From: Taxillus chinensis
Taxonomy: Eukaryota; Streptophyta; Magnoliopsida; Santalales; Loranthaceae
Direction: 5' to 3'
NCBI GenBank assembly: GCA_023512835.1
Contig: CM042085.1
Span: forward strand, 28,417,812-28,481,811
DNA: 64,000 nt
The translations under genes were made by a program, and so were the position numbers. Shown in pieces: positions 1 through 10,849 of this stretch; the stretch's first letter is position 1, and the number at the start of each line of letters is the position of its first letter. The notes beneath the pieces are model-generated. The model saw only the letters and a program-made list of their open reading frames with translations, had not been told where the DNA came from and searched no databases.

Positions 1-299
1 CTCCTTGTCACGCCCCGGATTTCCAACCCGAGGAGACCGGAACGTGACCCTCCCTTTATCCGGGTTTGGACAAAGGGGTAGAATACAATATACACTTCAC
101 ATTTCTTTTCGGAAATCAAAAATCATATAATTATATAATTGAAACCACATGCCTTTATTATGTTTCAAACTTCATTACAATATCTCCCCACCTGGGGGTT
201 ACAATGCCTCAACAAAATTACATAATGCAAATAACACAAAACAAAGCCACAAAATGGAACTCTTCCACCTTGGTGTTCCCACCTAACGCTCGTAGGTTC

Positions 300-1237
300 C
301 TGCAAGAAAACACACCATAGTAGGAGGGGTGAGCATCCACAGCTCAGTAGGGATCATGTCTCCCCAACCCATCCCATGCTCCTAGCATCTACATGCCATG
401 TGTACAAGTGCGGTGTCGTGTTACAATAATTTCAACAGACATAACAACAACCACATCAACAATTACACTGCCACCGCCACACAGGCTAACACTTTAACAA
501 CAAGTGATTTAACCGCCTCTTCAGGCCAAGTGATTTAACCGCCTCTTCAGGCCAAGTGATTTAACCGCCTCTTCAGGCCAAGTGATTTAACCGCCTCTTC
601 AGGCCAAGTGATTTAACCGCCTCTTCAGGCCAAGTGATTTAACCGCCTCTTCAGGCCAAGTTTCCACGACCTCACAGGCTAACACAAAACGGTCCCGGGC
701 TTCCACGGCCACCGGGTGTACAAGCAACCACACAAGACATAAGACCATACAGGCATAACATCAAACACTTAATATGCTTAGTCACACAGGAATAACGTCG
801 AACACTTAGCATGCATATATTCACAGGCTCACAAACCCAACCACACGGACATTATTTCAAACACATAATATGCATAGCCTCTCGGGTATAAAACCAAACA
901 CTTGGTGTGCACCCGTTCACAAGTGCACAATCCCAGCCATTCAGGCCACAGAGCAAACACCCAAGATACATACATACCCTAAATCACAAGTTCGGCCACA
1001 CAGGCATAATACCAAACACGTAATGGGCATATACACACAACTATATTCACACAGGCTTTTCATCAAACATATAGCATATAGACCACGGAACCACACAAAA
1101 ATGCCACTGAAGGCCAACATCCATATAGGAGATCACACCTATATGGATTACATATATATATATATAAACGAGATACGGCCAGAATCCGCCCTAGGACCCT
1201 AGGACAGAGGAGGGTTTAGGAAGAACAGAACCCCTAC
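300..1237 (-). other. Candidate intron inside LTR 1
   Basis: On the minus strand the sequence reads AAG|GTAGGGG at the right boundary and a pyrimidine-rich TTTTCTTGCAG|GAACC at the left. The same pair of sites is found at the equivalent place in the other complete LTR families here. Splicing would remove the hairpin and the 26-bp array from the transcript. This is sequence consensus only; no transcript evidence is available. Confidence 0.5.
502..657 (-). repeat. 26-bp tandem repeat in LTR 1, six copies
   Basis: Six consecutive units each contain GATTTAACCGCCTCTTCAGG. Every unit has a GCCT-loop-AGGC self-complementary core. Related arrays with other copy numbers occur at about 6247-6381, 9798-9851, 26096-26228, 35437-35567, 45975-46130 and 52876-53003, always at the same place in the LTR. 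The C and B families lack it. Confidence 0.9.
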
Positions 1238-2045
1238 CTTAAAGCAGATCTTCCTTGCTCCCGCGCCAAACGCCGTCCTCCCCACGCAAGATGCTCCGCG
1301 AAGAACCAGGAACTCCCCTTCCCTTTCTCTTTCTAGCTCTCTCTCTCTCTCAGGCAGCATGCAACAAAGGAACACAAGAACCCTAAACTCAAACTCAAGC
1401 CCTCCTTATATAGACACCATCCACATCAAAACGACGTAGTTTTGATTAAGTAAACCCAGGATCAAAACGACGTAGTTTTGATCACACAAGTTAGCACCTT
1501 TCCGCACCCATATAGGCCAAAATACTCGAATTGCAACATGGTCCTTTGGAGAAAGATCATTAGAATGACAAAACCAAGGGAACCATGCAAAAATACACTG
1601 CATGGTGAATTTGCACGCCAATTCCCCAATTGGCGTGCAGCTCCAAATGCACTCAAACTTCACCACAAGCCTCCTTGCATCTTGGAGAGGCCCGAGAGCA
1701 AAAATATGCTTGCACGTGAAATGGGTGAATTCACGTTCAGCTCCAAATGCTCAAATTTCTCGTGATAGAGAGGACCTCATTCTAAGAAACTTTTTGTTCT
1801 TGCACGCCAATTGTTTCGAGGCCATCTACTAGGTCAAAAGTGAGCTCCAAGATCAGCCAAAATAAGACTTAAAACCGCCTGTATACGCATAAAGATCTTC
1901 CTAGGGCATAAATGTACGCTATCGCTGACACATGCACCTCTCAAAAGTCCCCTCTTGGGCTCATCTCTTACCTTAAACTTGTGTACCAACATCCAAGGTG
2001 TTTTTGGTTAACTCCTTACACACGGGTTACACACGGGTCATTACA

Positions 2046-2061
2046 TCCTCTCCCCCTTAAG
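2046..2061 (-). other. Polypurine tract of copy A
   Basis: Directly next to the left LTR the minus strand reads CTTAAGGGGGAGAGGA, the purine-rich primer for plus-strand synthesis. It fixes the element's orientation and marks LTR 1 as the 3' LTR. Confidence 0.85.
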
Positions 2062-5000
2062 ACTTTTCGTCCTCGAAAAGAAACGACATACGAGGAAAAC
2101 AAACACAAGCTACCCATTTGCCACACGGCGAGCTACAACACCCAAATGGGTCATACACCGCACATGTACACAAAAGACATAACATAGTGCCACCACAAAT
2201 CCATAACCACATGCATCACAATCTAGGTCAACAAGAACATTTCATTAACATATTCAATATAAATTAAAGTCAAAAGTCGAAAGGAAATACAAAGACACCA
2301 GCCACCACCACCCCTCCACCCTTAAGATTGGGTCGTCCTCGAACAACTCAGGGGTTGGTCACGCATCATGGACTCACATTCCATGTCTCCTCTCAAGGGA
2401 CGTGTCGGCCCCTAAAATACAACACACCTTCCAAAACGCACCCGCTGATGCACATAGCCCACAACCATTCACATACCCGCGAACGAAGATATCACACAAT
2501 AACACACATGAAGGCACGTACTCACGTACCCAATAAAACACAAAGATGATAGGGAAACACATATTCTAATCTCACAAACCCTTGTTCTCCTCACCTAACA
2601 CATGTCACACAAAGTATTCACGCCACGACGGTGTACAACATATACGCCCATCCCCAACACGTACGTTTAACAAATCACATCATAAACACCACTACAAAGA
2701 ACAAAGCACAAATAAAACACTACTACACGTTTAACGTTCCATCGCCCACTCGCTAACACCATACAAACTTATCCGCAGGAGTTTCCTCACAACCTTCCCA
2801 CCTTTGGACTTTTCGTCCCCGAAAAGAGAAACCAAGTAATAAACAACGCGAAAAGATCAAAGCAACACATAATGTAGTCATTACCACAAATGTTGGAGAT
2901 GCCAACTCGCGGCACGATGGGACCAACACTCCACAACGTAAAATACCCAACAATTGGGAGTTGAAGTCAACGCAGCCTCAGCCCATAGGGAGACCACGCC
3001 TAACAAAGAAGCACAATGAGGTCACAATGAAACACAAACAAATAGGACAGCATTATGCAAACCACAATCACATTCCCACACAGGGAGCTCACCGCAAAGA
3101 CACCATCATCACGGCGAAAACCACCTCACTCAAGCAAGGAACATTGAAACCCCACCAACACCAATGGCGGATTTAAACGGAGTACAAGCCTAGACACGTA
3201 AACACGAGAATGGAGTGTGCCCTCAACCACTCGGTCGCAGTCAACCTGGGCGCCCAACGGAGTCCAAGGATGCACTAAAAACAAGAATGCGGCACACACA
3301 CACAGCCATGGTAAGACCAAAACCCACTATCGGGCTATCACTAGTCACCGACTTTGAGAATCGACCTCCTTGATCACGGTCAAACAGAGATCCGCCAAGG
3401 TCCCACACAGCCTTCACAACTGAGGCCCGTACAGCCCAAGAGATAATGCCTTACCAAGTCAGCAGACGGACCACGCGATAGGAATCCCTTGACGCCAAGT
3501 AGCTATGAACATCATAGTCCCCCCACACCGAAACGCTCCTAGCCGCAACCTCGACCACAATGGAATCCTTCCGTGTCACCACTCACAGTCACAAGAAAAT
3601 CCCTTGCCTCCAAGACATACTCCACCTCATGGCCCACCAACTCCGCTATATCAACTATTACGTTTTATCTCAACATACCAGCAAAACACTCAAATGGATC
3701 AAGAAATACGCAGGCTCTAATCGCAGCCTCTAATGCCTTACCCAAGGTCTTTCACACACCACCAGCGTGACACGTGGTCAATGTTTGGCCACCCAACAAT
3801 TTGCAGCCATCTCCACAGGACACCCATAAGAACCAATCAATTTAAATCTCAATGACTCAAGGAGTGGGTTATACTAGTGGCAATTTCTTCCCTCAACCGT
3901 GACACTTGGAAAGGTTACCAAAAGAACATCCTTCTTAGGTAAAGACATCTACTTAAAACCTCTACTCACATGAAAACACATTTCTATTACTCAAGGTTGC
4001 CACCGCGGGTCACACACTACCCACAAGCCACTAACTCATGCCTCCAGCTTCCTAAGCTTGCAAGGCCGGAGGTAATCTCACCCTACGCCAGTATTAGGGA
4101 AGACAAGAACATTTATTACTTTCCTCACACACGGGCGCCCAAAATTGACTACCACACAAAGATGTGATTAACACTTAGACCATATTAAAACCACCAACTC
4201 TTTCCAACAACTGTTTATAACCATTAGTAATTTATTAGTCTTTTGGTATCATATATATATTTTTATTTATTTTACTCATTTATTCTCTAGTAGGTCCCCA
4301 ACTACGTCCATCCAAAATGGTAACTCAAACGACCTTCTAAGCCTCAATTTAACATAAAACAGTGGCTCACGAGCCCACCCAAATAAAAACAAATGGCTAG
4401 AACCGCAACAATCAAAGGTTCACCCAACCACCTAATCCAAAGACGAGACTTAACCGATCACTATCATTAAAGGACTATGCTACCACCACCAAACAAGAAT
4501 CTTAACACGCGAGAATCAAAATCATACCCTGACTAAGGAAAGTTCCGCCATGCTCTCCTCCTAGCCTCACTTGAATTTTGCTTTATCCCCAGCTCGTTGA
4601 GCCGCTCTTCTAGCACCATGACTTGTTTTACCAAAACGGGCTGTCGGGAGATGTCCTACTTTCCAATGTCCTGGTTGTCCACCGCAAGAACAACCCCTTT
4701 GGGAAACCGGTCTCTACCTCTTGAGCCCCTTTCGCTGATCGGGGACAACTATGCTTCAATTAATCTTCACCCAAGATCCCCCCGATGATGTGGGGTTGAT
4801 AGCTCTCGACGTACCTCGCTCTTAATCGCTTATCGAATCTCATCCTCAACTCTTGAATTACCGTGCTTAAGATGCCAACCTCATTACTTACATCCCGGAG
4901 CCTCTCCCACTTGCCCAGCTAAGGGGGGGGGGGGGGGGGCTTCCTTGCTACCTCAATAGTCGTACCGGTCACAATTTTTGGAGACATTGGCTCCACGAAA

Positions 5001-5741
5001 AGGCAGCGCCCTAGGTTATCACTTAATAATCTCAACAATCGATCGCGAGACCACTACCGACTAAGCAAATCTTAAGCTATAACACGATTATTACCACACA
5101 AGTCTATAGTTCACATTTAAAACACTATACCAATTTTACATTCCATTGCATTGCTCATAACCACGCTTATTTCACACAAGTACCAAGCAAATCACATGCT
5201 CAACCATTCACGTAACACCAAACAAATCACATTTTAATTAAATTTTTTTTTTTTTTTTTTTTTTGTTAACAGTCACAAGCCTCAAGTTTCTAAGCACACG
5301 CTTTCACTTCCACAATTTCTCTTCCATGTTTCCATGCTCAAATCATCACAAGATAAACCACATTGCACAAGCATCCACTCCACAAGCATACACGCTCAAC
5401 TAAACAAGGACTTTTCCTTGTAGTCATGCTCAAGGTACTTCAAATAAAATCGAAGTTGCATAGTTAACGCCTTATCACATTATTCATATTTTTCTTTTAT
5501 CACAAATATTTTTTTTTTTTTTTTTTTTTTTTTTCGAAGTATCCACACCTTCACATACAACAACCAATGCAACTAGTGCCCTAATGCCAATGCATGCAAA
5601 TCCTACCACAAGACTCGGACTACCCCAAGTACACCTTGGAGGCTCCAAGAGGACCGTGTTGATCAGGCACGTCCCTCCAGGCTCCTCCAAAGGACCCAAG
5701 ATAACCAAGTCCGCCCACTCACCCTAGGCCAACTAGACCAT

Positions 5742-5752
5742 GCTCGATACCA
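5742..5752 (-). other. Primer-binding site of copy A
   Basis: The minus strand reads TGGTATCGAGC three bases from the LTR end. It resembles the complement of initiator methionine tRNA, TGGTATCAGAGC, with one base missing. The same shortened form is seen in C and E, whereas B, D and X have the full form. Confidence 0.75.
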
Positions 5753-5755
5753 TAT

Positions 5756-7774
5756 TGTCACGCCCGGATTTCCAACCCGAGGAGACCGGAACGTGACCCT
5801 CCCTTTATCCGGGTTTGGACAAAGGGGTAGAATACAATATACACTTCACATTTCTTTTCGTAAATCAAAAATCATATAATTATATAATTGAAACCACATG
5901 CCTTTATTATGTTTCAAACTTCATTACAATATCTCCCCACCGGGGTTACAATGCCTCAACAAAATTACATAATGCAAATAACACAAAACAAAGCCACAAA
6001 ATGGAACTCTTCCACCTTGGTGTTCCCACCTAACGCCCGTAGGTTCTCGCAAGAAAACACACCATAGTAGGAGGGGTGAGCATCCACGACTCGAAGGGGA
6101 TCATGTCTCCCCAACCCATCCCATGCTCCTAGCATCTACATGCCATGTGTACAAGTGCGGTGTCGTGTTACAATAATTTCAACGGACATAACAACAACCA
6201 CATCAACAATTACACTGCCACTGCCACACAGCTAACACTTTAACAACAAGTGATTTAACCGCCTCTTCAGGCCAAGTGATTTAACCGCCTCTTCAGCTAA
6301 GTGATTTAACCGCCTCTTCAGGGCCAAGTGATTTAACCGCCTCTTCAAGGCCAAGTGATTTAACCGCCTCTTAGGTCCAAGTTTCCACAGCCTCACAGGC
6401 TAACACAAAACGGTCCCGGGCTTCCACACCACCGGGTGTACAAGCAACCACACAAAGACATAAGACCATACAGTGCATAACATCAAACACTTAATATGCT
6501 TAGTCACACAAGAATAACGTCGAACACTTAGCATGCATATATTCACAGGCTCACAAACCCAAAACACAAGGACATTATTTCAAACACATATTATGTATAG
6601 CCTCTCGGGTATAAAACCAAACACTTGGTGTGCACCCGTTCACAAGTGCACAATCCCAGCCATTCGGAGCACAGAGCAAACACCCAAAGATACATACATA
6701 CCCTAAATCACAAGTTCAGCCACACGGGCATAATACCAAACACGTAATGGGCATATACACACAACTATATTCACACGGGCTTTTCATCAAACATATAGCA
6801 TATAGACCATGAGAACCACACTAAAATGCCACCGAGGCCAACATCCATATAGGAGATCACACCTATATGGATTACATATATATATATATATAAACAGATA
6901 GCGAAATCTGACCGCCCCAGGACCCTAGGACAGAGGAGGGTTTGGAAGAACAAACCCCTACCTTAAAGCGGATCTTCCTTGCTCCCGCGCCAAACGTCGG
7001 TCCTCCCCACGCAAGATGCTCCGTCAGCAACCAAACAACTCCCCTTCCCTTTCTTTTCTAGCTCTCTCTCTCTCTCAGAAGCAGCTGCAAAAGAAAGGAA
7101 CACAAGAACCCTAAACTCAAACTCAAGCCCTCCTTATATAGACACCATCCACATCAAAACGACGTAGTTTTGATTAAGTAAACCCAGGATCAAAACGACG
7201 TAGTTTTGATCACACAAGTTAGCACCTTTCCGCACCCATATAGGCCAAAATACCCGACTGCAACATGGTCCTTTGGAGAAAGATCATTAGAATGACAAAA
7301 CCAAGGGAACCATGCAAAAATACACCTTGCACGCCAATTTGCACGCCAATTCCCCAATTGGCGTGCAGCTCCAAATGCACTCAAACTTCACCACAAGCCT
7401 CCTTGCATCTTGGAGAGGCCTCGAGGAGCAAAAATATGCTTGCACGTGAAATGGGTGAATTCACGTTCAGCTCCAAATGCTCTGAAATTTCTGTGGTAGA
7501 TAGAGGACCTCATTCTAAGAAACTTTTGTTCTTGCACGCCAATTGTTTGAGGCCATCTACTAGGTCAAAAGTGAGCTCCAAGATCAGCCAAAATAACTTA
7601 AAACCGCTCGTATACGCATAAGCATCTTCCTAGGGCATAAATGTACGCTATCGCTGACACATGCACCTCTCAAAAGTCCCCTCTTGGGCTCATCTCTTAC
7701 CTTAAACTTGTGTACCAACATCCAAGGTGTTTTTGGTTAACTCCTTACACACGGGTTACACACGGGTCATTACA
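5756..7774 (-). repeat. LTR 2 (5' LTR of copy A, also left LTR of D)
   Basis: Starts TGTCACGCCC and ends GGGTCATTACA, closely similar to LTR 1 throughout, with fewer repeat units at about 6247-6381. Its left side abuts a primer-binding site, as expected for the 5' LTR of A. Its right side runs into gag of element D where a purine tract should be. One LTR therefore serves two internal regions. Confidence 0.85.
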
Positions 7775-8907
7775 CTCGCTCCCCTCGTTGCCACTCCTGT
7801 ACACCCGGCTCAAGTGGCCCTCTCGCCCACAAGTTGTTGCACCGCTAGTCCTTATTGGGACATTCCCTCTTGAAGTGACCTTGCCTCCCACAACAAAGAC
7901 AACCGCCGGGGAGACTCGCTGAACCTCCCCGCCCACTACCGCCAAGGGTGAACCTCCCTGGGTTCACGAGATGGTAGACCCCACACATGGAAAGAACTAT
8001 TATCTCTCTCCTCGCTCTTGGGCCTCTTGGACCCAGAATCGCGTTCAGACCCACCTTGCAACTAGCGACCCTGGTGGACCCGCTCCCATCATCCGGTTCC
8101 CTCTCGCCTATGCGTGCTGTCTCAACAACCTCAAAGATAGGTCCTCAAACGCAGAATCGCCACCCCTCTCGCCTAAGAGCCGGCTCTTGAGACCCAAGGT
8201 GAACTTGTGGGCCTTCAGTCCTCCCCTTGCCACCGCCTCGGGAGCAAACCTACTCAAGCTCCGGAACTCCCGCTCATACTCGAGTACCGTCCCTGGATCC
8301 CTCGCTTTAGGCTGCCGAATTCCTCCTCTTCTGGCCATCTCACTAATTCCGGTAAGAACTCATCATGGAAGAGTTGCAAGAACTCCTCCCAAAGCATGAG
8401 TTACACCGCACGACTCCCCGCGATGCTCGTCCACCACTCCAAAGCATCCCCCTCCAGGTTGTTGAATGGCCAGTCGCACCTTATCCTCCTCCCGGGGCGG
8501 GAGAAAGGAAAACACATGTTCGATCCGCCTCGGCCCGTGCTCGGCTAACTCGGGTCCTCCCCCTTTGAATCGCGGAGGTTGTTCCTTTCGAAACCGTGTC
8601 ACCACGTTATCCTCTGCACGAATCGGTATACCACTCAGCGAACCCTCACGCTCCCAGGGTAGCTCCCCCACTGGTGGTGGTGGTGGTGGCACCACCCGCT
8701 GGGGCTGCCATCTCGCGGCGCACCTCCTCCCGTACCTCTTGCCGGATACCCTCCTCGGCTCTAAGACTTCCAACCGGATGCCTTCTCGCGAGCCTGCGCC
8801 AACAATGTGCATGTCCTCCAACGGACTGCCCCGCACCCGGGCCCTCATGGGCAGATGACTCATCGGCACTTGCCCCGGATGCACGTGTCTCTCTCCCTCG
8901 GCGGCAT
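7775..8907 (-). pseudogene. gag: gag remnant of element D
   Basis: Read from 8907 leftward the start is MPPR, as in the other gags. The capsid part is recognisable from the VVTRFRKEQPPRFKG and HVFSFLPPREEDKVR motifs near 8500-8640 and from the EYEREFRSLSRFAPEA stretch near 8230-8300. A CCHC knuckle (CLCCGRQGHFKREC) lies near 7850-7890; such knuckles bind the genomic RNA. Several frame changes break it, and no single frame spans the region. It stops abruptly against LTR 2 inside the second knuckle region, so protease, reverse transcriptase, RNase H and integrase are all missing. Only the nucleocapsid end of a Ty3/gypsy Gag is left. Confidence 0.85.
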
Positions 8908-9321
8908 TCTTACTACACGAAGTAAGAAGCACAAACGTCAAAACGAATTTATAATCTATCGCGTCACTACTTCTACCCCACTGATCAATTCCTTTATCAC
9001 ATGACATTACACACATACATTGTATCAATCACATTTCATAGTTCGGTACGCATTGCCAAACAAATCAGAGTTGCACATTCACACTTAATCATGTTATCCA
9101 CAATTTCCACAGTTTAGCACCCATTCACAGCAAATGCAACTAGTGCCCTAATGCCAATGCATGCAAATCCTACCACAAGACTGGACTACTCTAAGTACAC
9201 CTTGGAGGCTCAAAGAGGACCGTGTTGATCAGGCACGTCCCTCCAAGTTCCTCCAAAGGACTCAAAATAACCAGATCCCCCCACTACCCTAGGCCATCTA
9301 GACCATGCTCTGATACCATAT
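8908..9321 (-). other. Leader and primer-binding site of element D
   Basis: About 400 bases between the right LTR and gag. The primer site (TGGTATCAGAGC on the minus strand, 9307-9318) sits three bases from the LTR. The next 190 bases match the leaders of A, E and X, including a conserved GATCAACACGGTCC-type block. No gene is seen. Confidence 0.75.
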
Positions 9322-10172
9322 TGTCACGCCCCGATTTTCTAACCCGAGGAGACCGGAACGTGACCCTCCCTTTATCCAGGTTTGGATAAAGGGGTAGAAT
9401 ACAACATACACTTCACATTTTATTTTCGGAAACCAAAATCACATAATTATTAAATTCAAACCACATGCCTTTATTGTGTTTCAAACTTCATTACAATATC
9501 TCCCGCGAGTTACAATGCCTCAACAAAATTACATAACACAAATAATATAAAACAAAGCCACAAAACGGAACTCTTCCACCTTGGTGTTCCCACCTAACGC
9601 CTGTAGGTTCTTGCAAGAAAACACACCATAGTAGGAGGGGTGAGCATCCACGACTCGGTAGGGATCATGTCTCCCTAACCCATCCCATGCTCCTAGAATC
9701 TACATGCCATGTGTACAAGTGCGGTGTAGTGTTACAATAATTTCAACAGACAATAACAAACCACAGCGGTAGTTACAATTCTCCACCACACAAACCACAA
9801 GTGATTTAACCGCCTCTTCAGGCCAATGATTTAACCGCCTCTCAGGCATAGTTTCCACAGATCGGTCTCACCGACATTAACTCGGCCTCTCGGGCTCCAC
9901 GGTCGATCTCACGACATCAACTCAACCCTCTCGGGCTCCATGGGTATACAAGCATTGCCTCGGCCTCTCGGGCTTCTTAGGCTCCACGGATATAACAACA
10001 AACATTTAACATATATCACGATTATTCAAGTATAACAACAAACACTTAACATGCATGTCCACCCTGATATAACATCAAACACTTAGCATGCATATCCTCA
10101 CGTACATTACATCAAATACTTTTCAGGCATAACCACACCGGCATAACATCAATCGCATAACATGCATGGCCT
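9322..10172 (-). repeat. LTR 3 (5' LTR of D), left part
   Basis: Begins TGTCACGCCCC and follows LTR 1 and LTR 2 through the U5 hairpin, the start of the candidate intron and a short repeat array near 9798-9851. It is interrupted after TGGCCT by element C and resumes at 19667. It is more diverged than LTR 2 from LTR 1. Confidence 0.85.
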
Positions 10173-10605
10173 TGTAAGGACCCGTACCTTGAGTTAGTCA
10201 CGGTTTTTGCCTTATGAGTAGAGTTTTTCTAGATTTTGACCTAGTGAATGGGCTCAAATGAATTCACGTGCAAAAGGAAAGATGCTTAGAATGATGTCCT
10301 CTATCTACCACGAGGTTTCAGGCCAAACGGACGTGTATGTGAGGTGCACGTGAAATGGGTCCATTTCACGTGCAAGTGTGGTTGTCTTCACATGATGCAA
10401 GGAGGCTAGGGGTGAAGTTTGAGCGCATTTGGAGTGCATTTGGAGTTGCACGTGAATTGGGGAATTCACGTTCAAATTGGCGTGCAGCCATATTTTTGCA
10501 TGGTTCCCTTGGTTTTGACATTCTAATGATCTTTCTCCAAAGGACCATGTTGAAATTCCCGAGTATTTTGGCCTATATGGGTGCGGAAAGGTGCTAACTT
10601 GTGTG

Positions 10606-10711
10606 ATCAAAACTACGTCGTTTTGATCCTTGGGATTCACTTAATCAAAACTACGTCGTTTTGATGTGGATAGTGTCTATATAATGAGGGCTTGAGTTTG
10701 AGTTTAGGGTT
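10606..10711 (+). promoter_or_regulatory. LTR promoter block of element C
   Basis: Two copies of a 22-bp palindrome-like box (10606-10627 and 10644-10665), with ATCAAAAC and GTTTTGAT arms around a TACGTC centre, stand just upstream of a TATA box, TCTATATAA at 10676-10684. A telobox-like TTTAGGGTT follows at 10703-10711 and a GA run begins near 10738. ACGT centres are known binding cores for plant bZIP factors. The same arrangement recurs in the other LTRs here except B's; its role is inferred. Confidence 0.65.
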
Positions 10712-10735
10712 CTTGTGTTCTTCTTTGCTGCTTGC

Positions 10736-10737
<2 letters not shown>

Positions 10738-10772
<35 letters not shown>
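10738..10772 (+). repeat. GA microsatellite, 5' LTR of C
   Basis: Uninterrupted GA dinucleotides just downstream of the TATA box. The 3' LTR copy is longer (18227-18283), a length difference that arose after insertion. Confidence 0.95.
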
Positions 10773-10775
<3 letters not shown>

Positions 10776-10849
10776 ATCCCCGGGCGTTAGCCGTGGTGGT
10801 TCGCGTCGTTGGAAGGTGTCTAGCGTAGAGGTTAGGACAAAAGTCTGAG

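Larger units (their letters stand above)
6..2045 (-). repeat. LTR 1 (3' LTR of copy A)
   Basis: Minus-strand LTR with TGTCACGCCC at the left and GGGTCATTACA at the right; in element orientation TGTAATGACCC to GGGCGTGACA. Right to left it contains U3 with the inverted repeat at 1612-1639, two ACGT palindromes near 1430-1480, a TATA box, a CT/GA tract near 1340, a possible intron 300-1237, a hairpin at 1119-1148 and six copies of a 26-bp repeat at 502-657. The bases at its right edge are the purine tract, so it is the 3' LTR. Confidence 0.9.
2046..5755 (-). other. Non-coding internal region of copy A
   Basis: The first 280 bases or so match the 3' untranslated region of element E on the minus strand, and about 2325-2420 still resembles the last codons of a Ty3/gypsy integrase. 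From there to about 5550 I recognise no protein domain; open frames are short and unrelated between copies A and X. It holds an AT-rich stretch near 4240-4280, a run of G at 4923-4940 and T tracts at about 5247-5264 and 5510-5534. The last 200 bases before the right LTR are the leader also seen in D, E and X. Confidence 0.7.
6..7774 (-). mobile_element. Non-autonomous LARD-like Ty3/gypsy element, copy A
   Basis: Two similar LTRs of about 2.0 kb (6-2045 and 5756-7774) flank about 3.7 kb with no credible gag or pol. On the minus strand the element has a purine tract next to the left LTR and a primer-binding site next to the right LTR, so both reverse-transcription signals are in place. The internal region is recognisably the same as that of copy X at the right of the window, which argues for a family of large retrotransposon derivatives rather than one decayed element. 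The right LTR is shared with element D. The left flank (bases 1-5) does not match either right-hand flank, so no target duplication is seen. Being non-coding, it would need proteins supplied in trans (inference). Confidence 0.75.

Noticed and set aside
1..5. CTCCT as a target duplication of copy A
   Set aside because: It matches neither the bases after LTR 2 (CTCGC) nor those after LTR 3 (TGTGT).
502..657. CRISPR-like array of regular repeats
   Set aside because: The units are directly adjacent with no unique spacers, lie inside a plant LTR, and vary in copy number between LTR copies.
7971..8568. Plus-strand frames of 60-140 codons over element D
   Set aside because: They are antisense to gag, whose capsid and knuckle motifs are on the minus strand.
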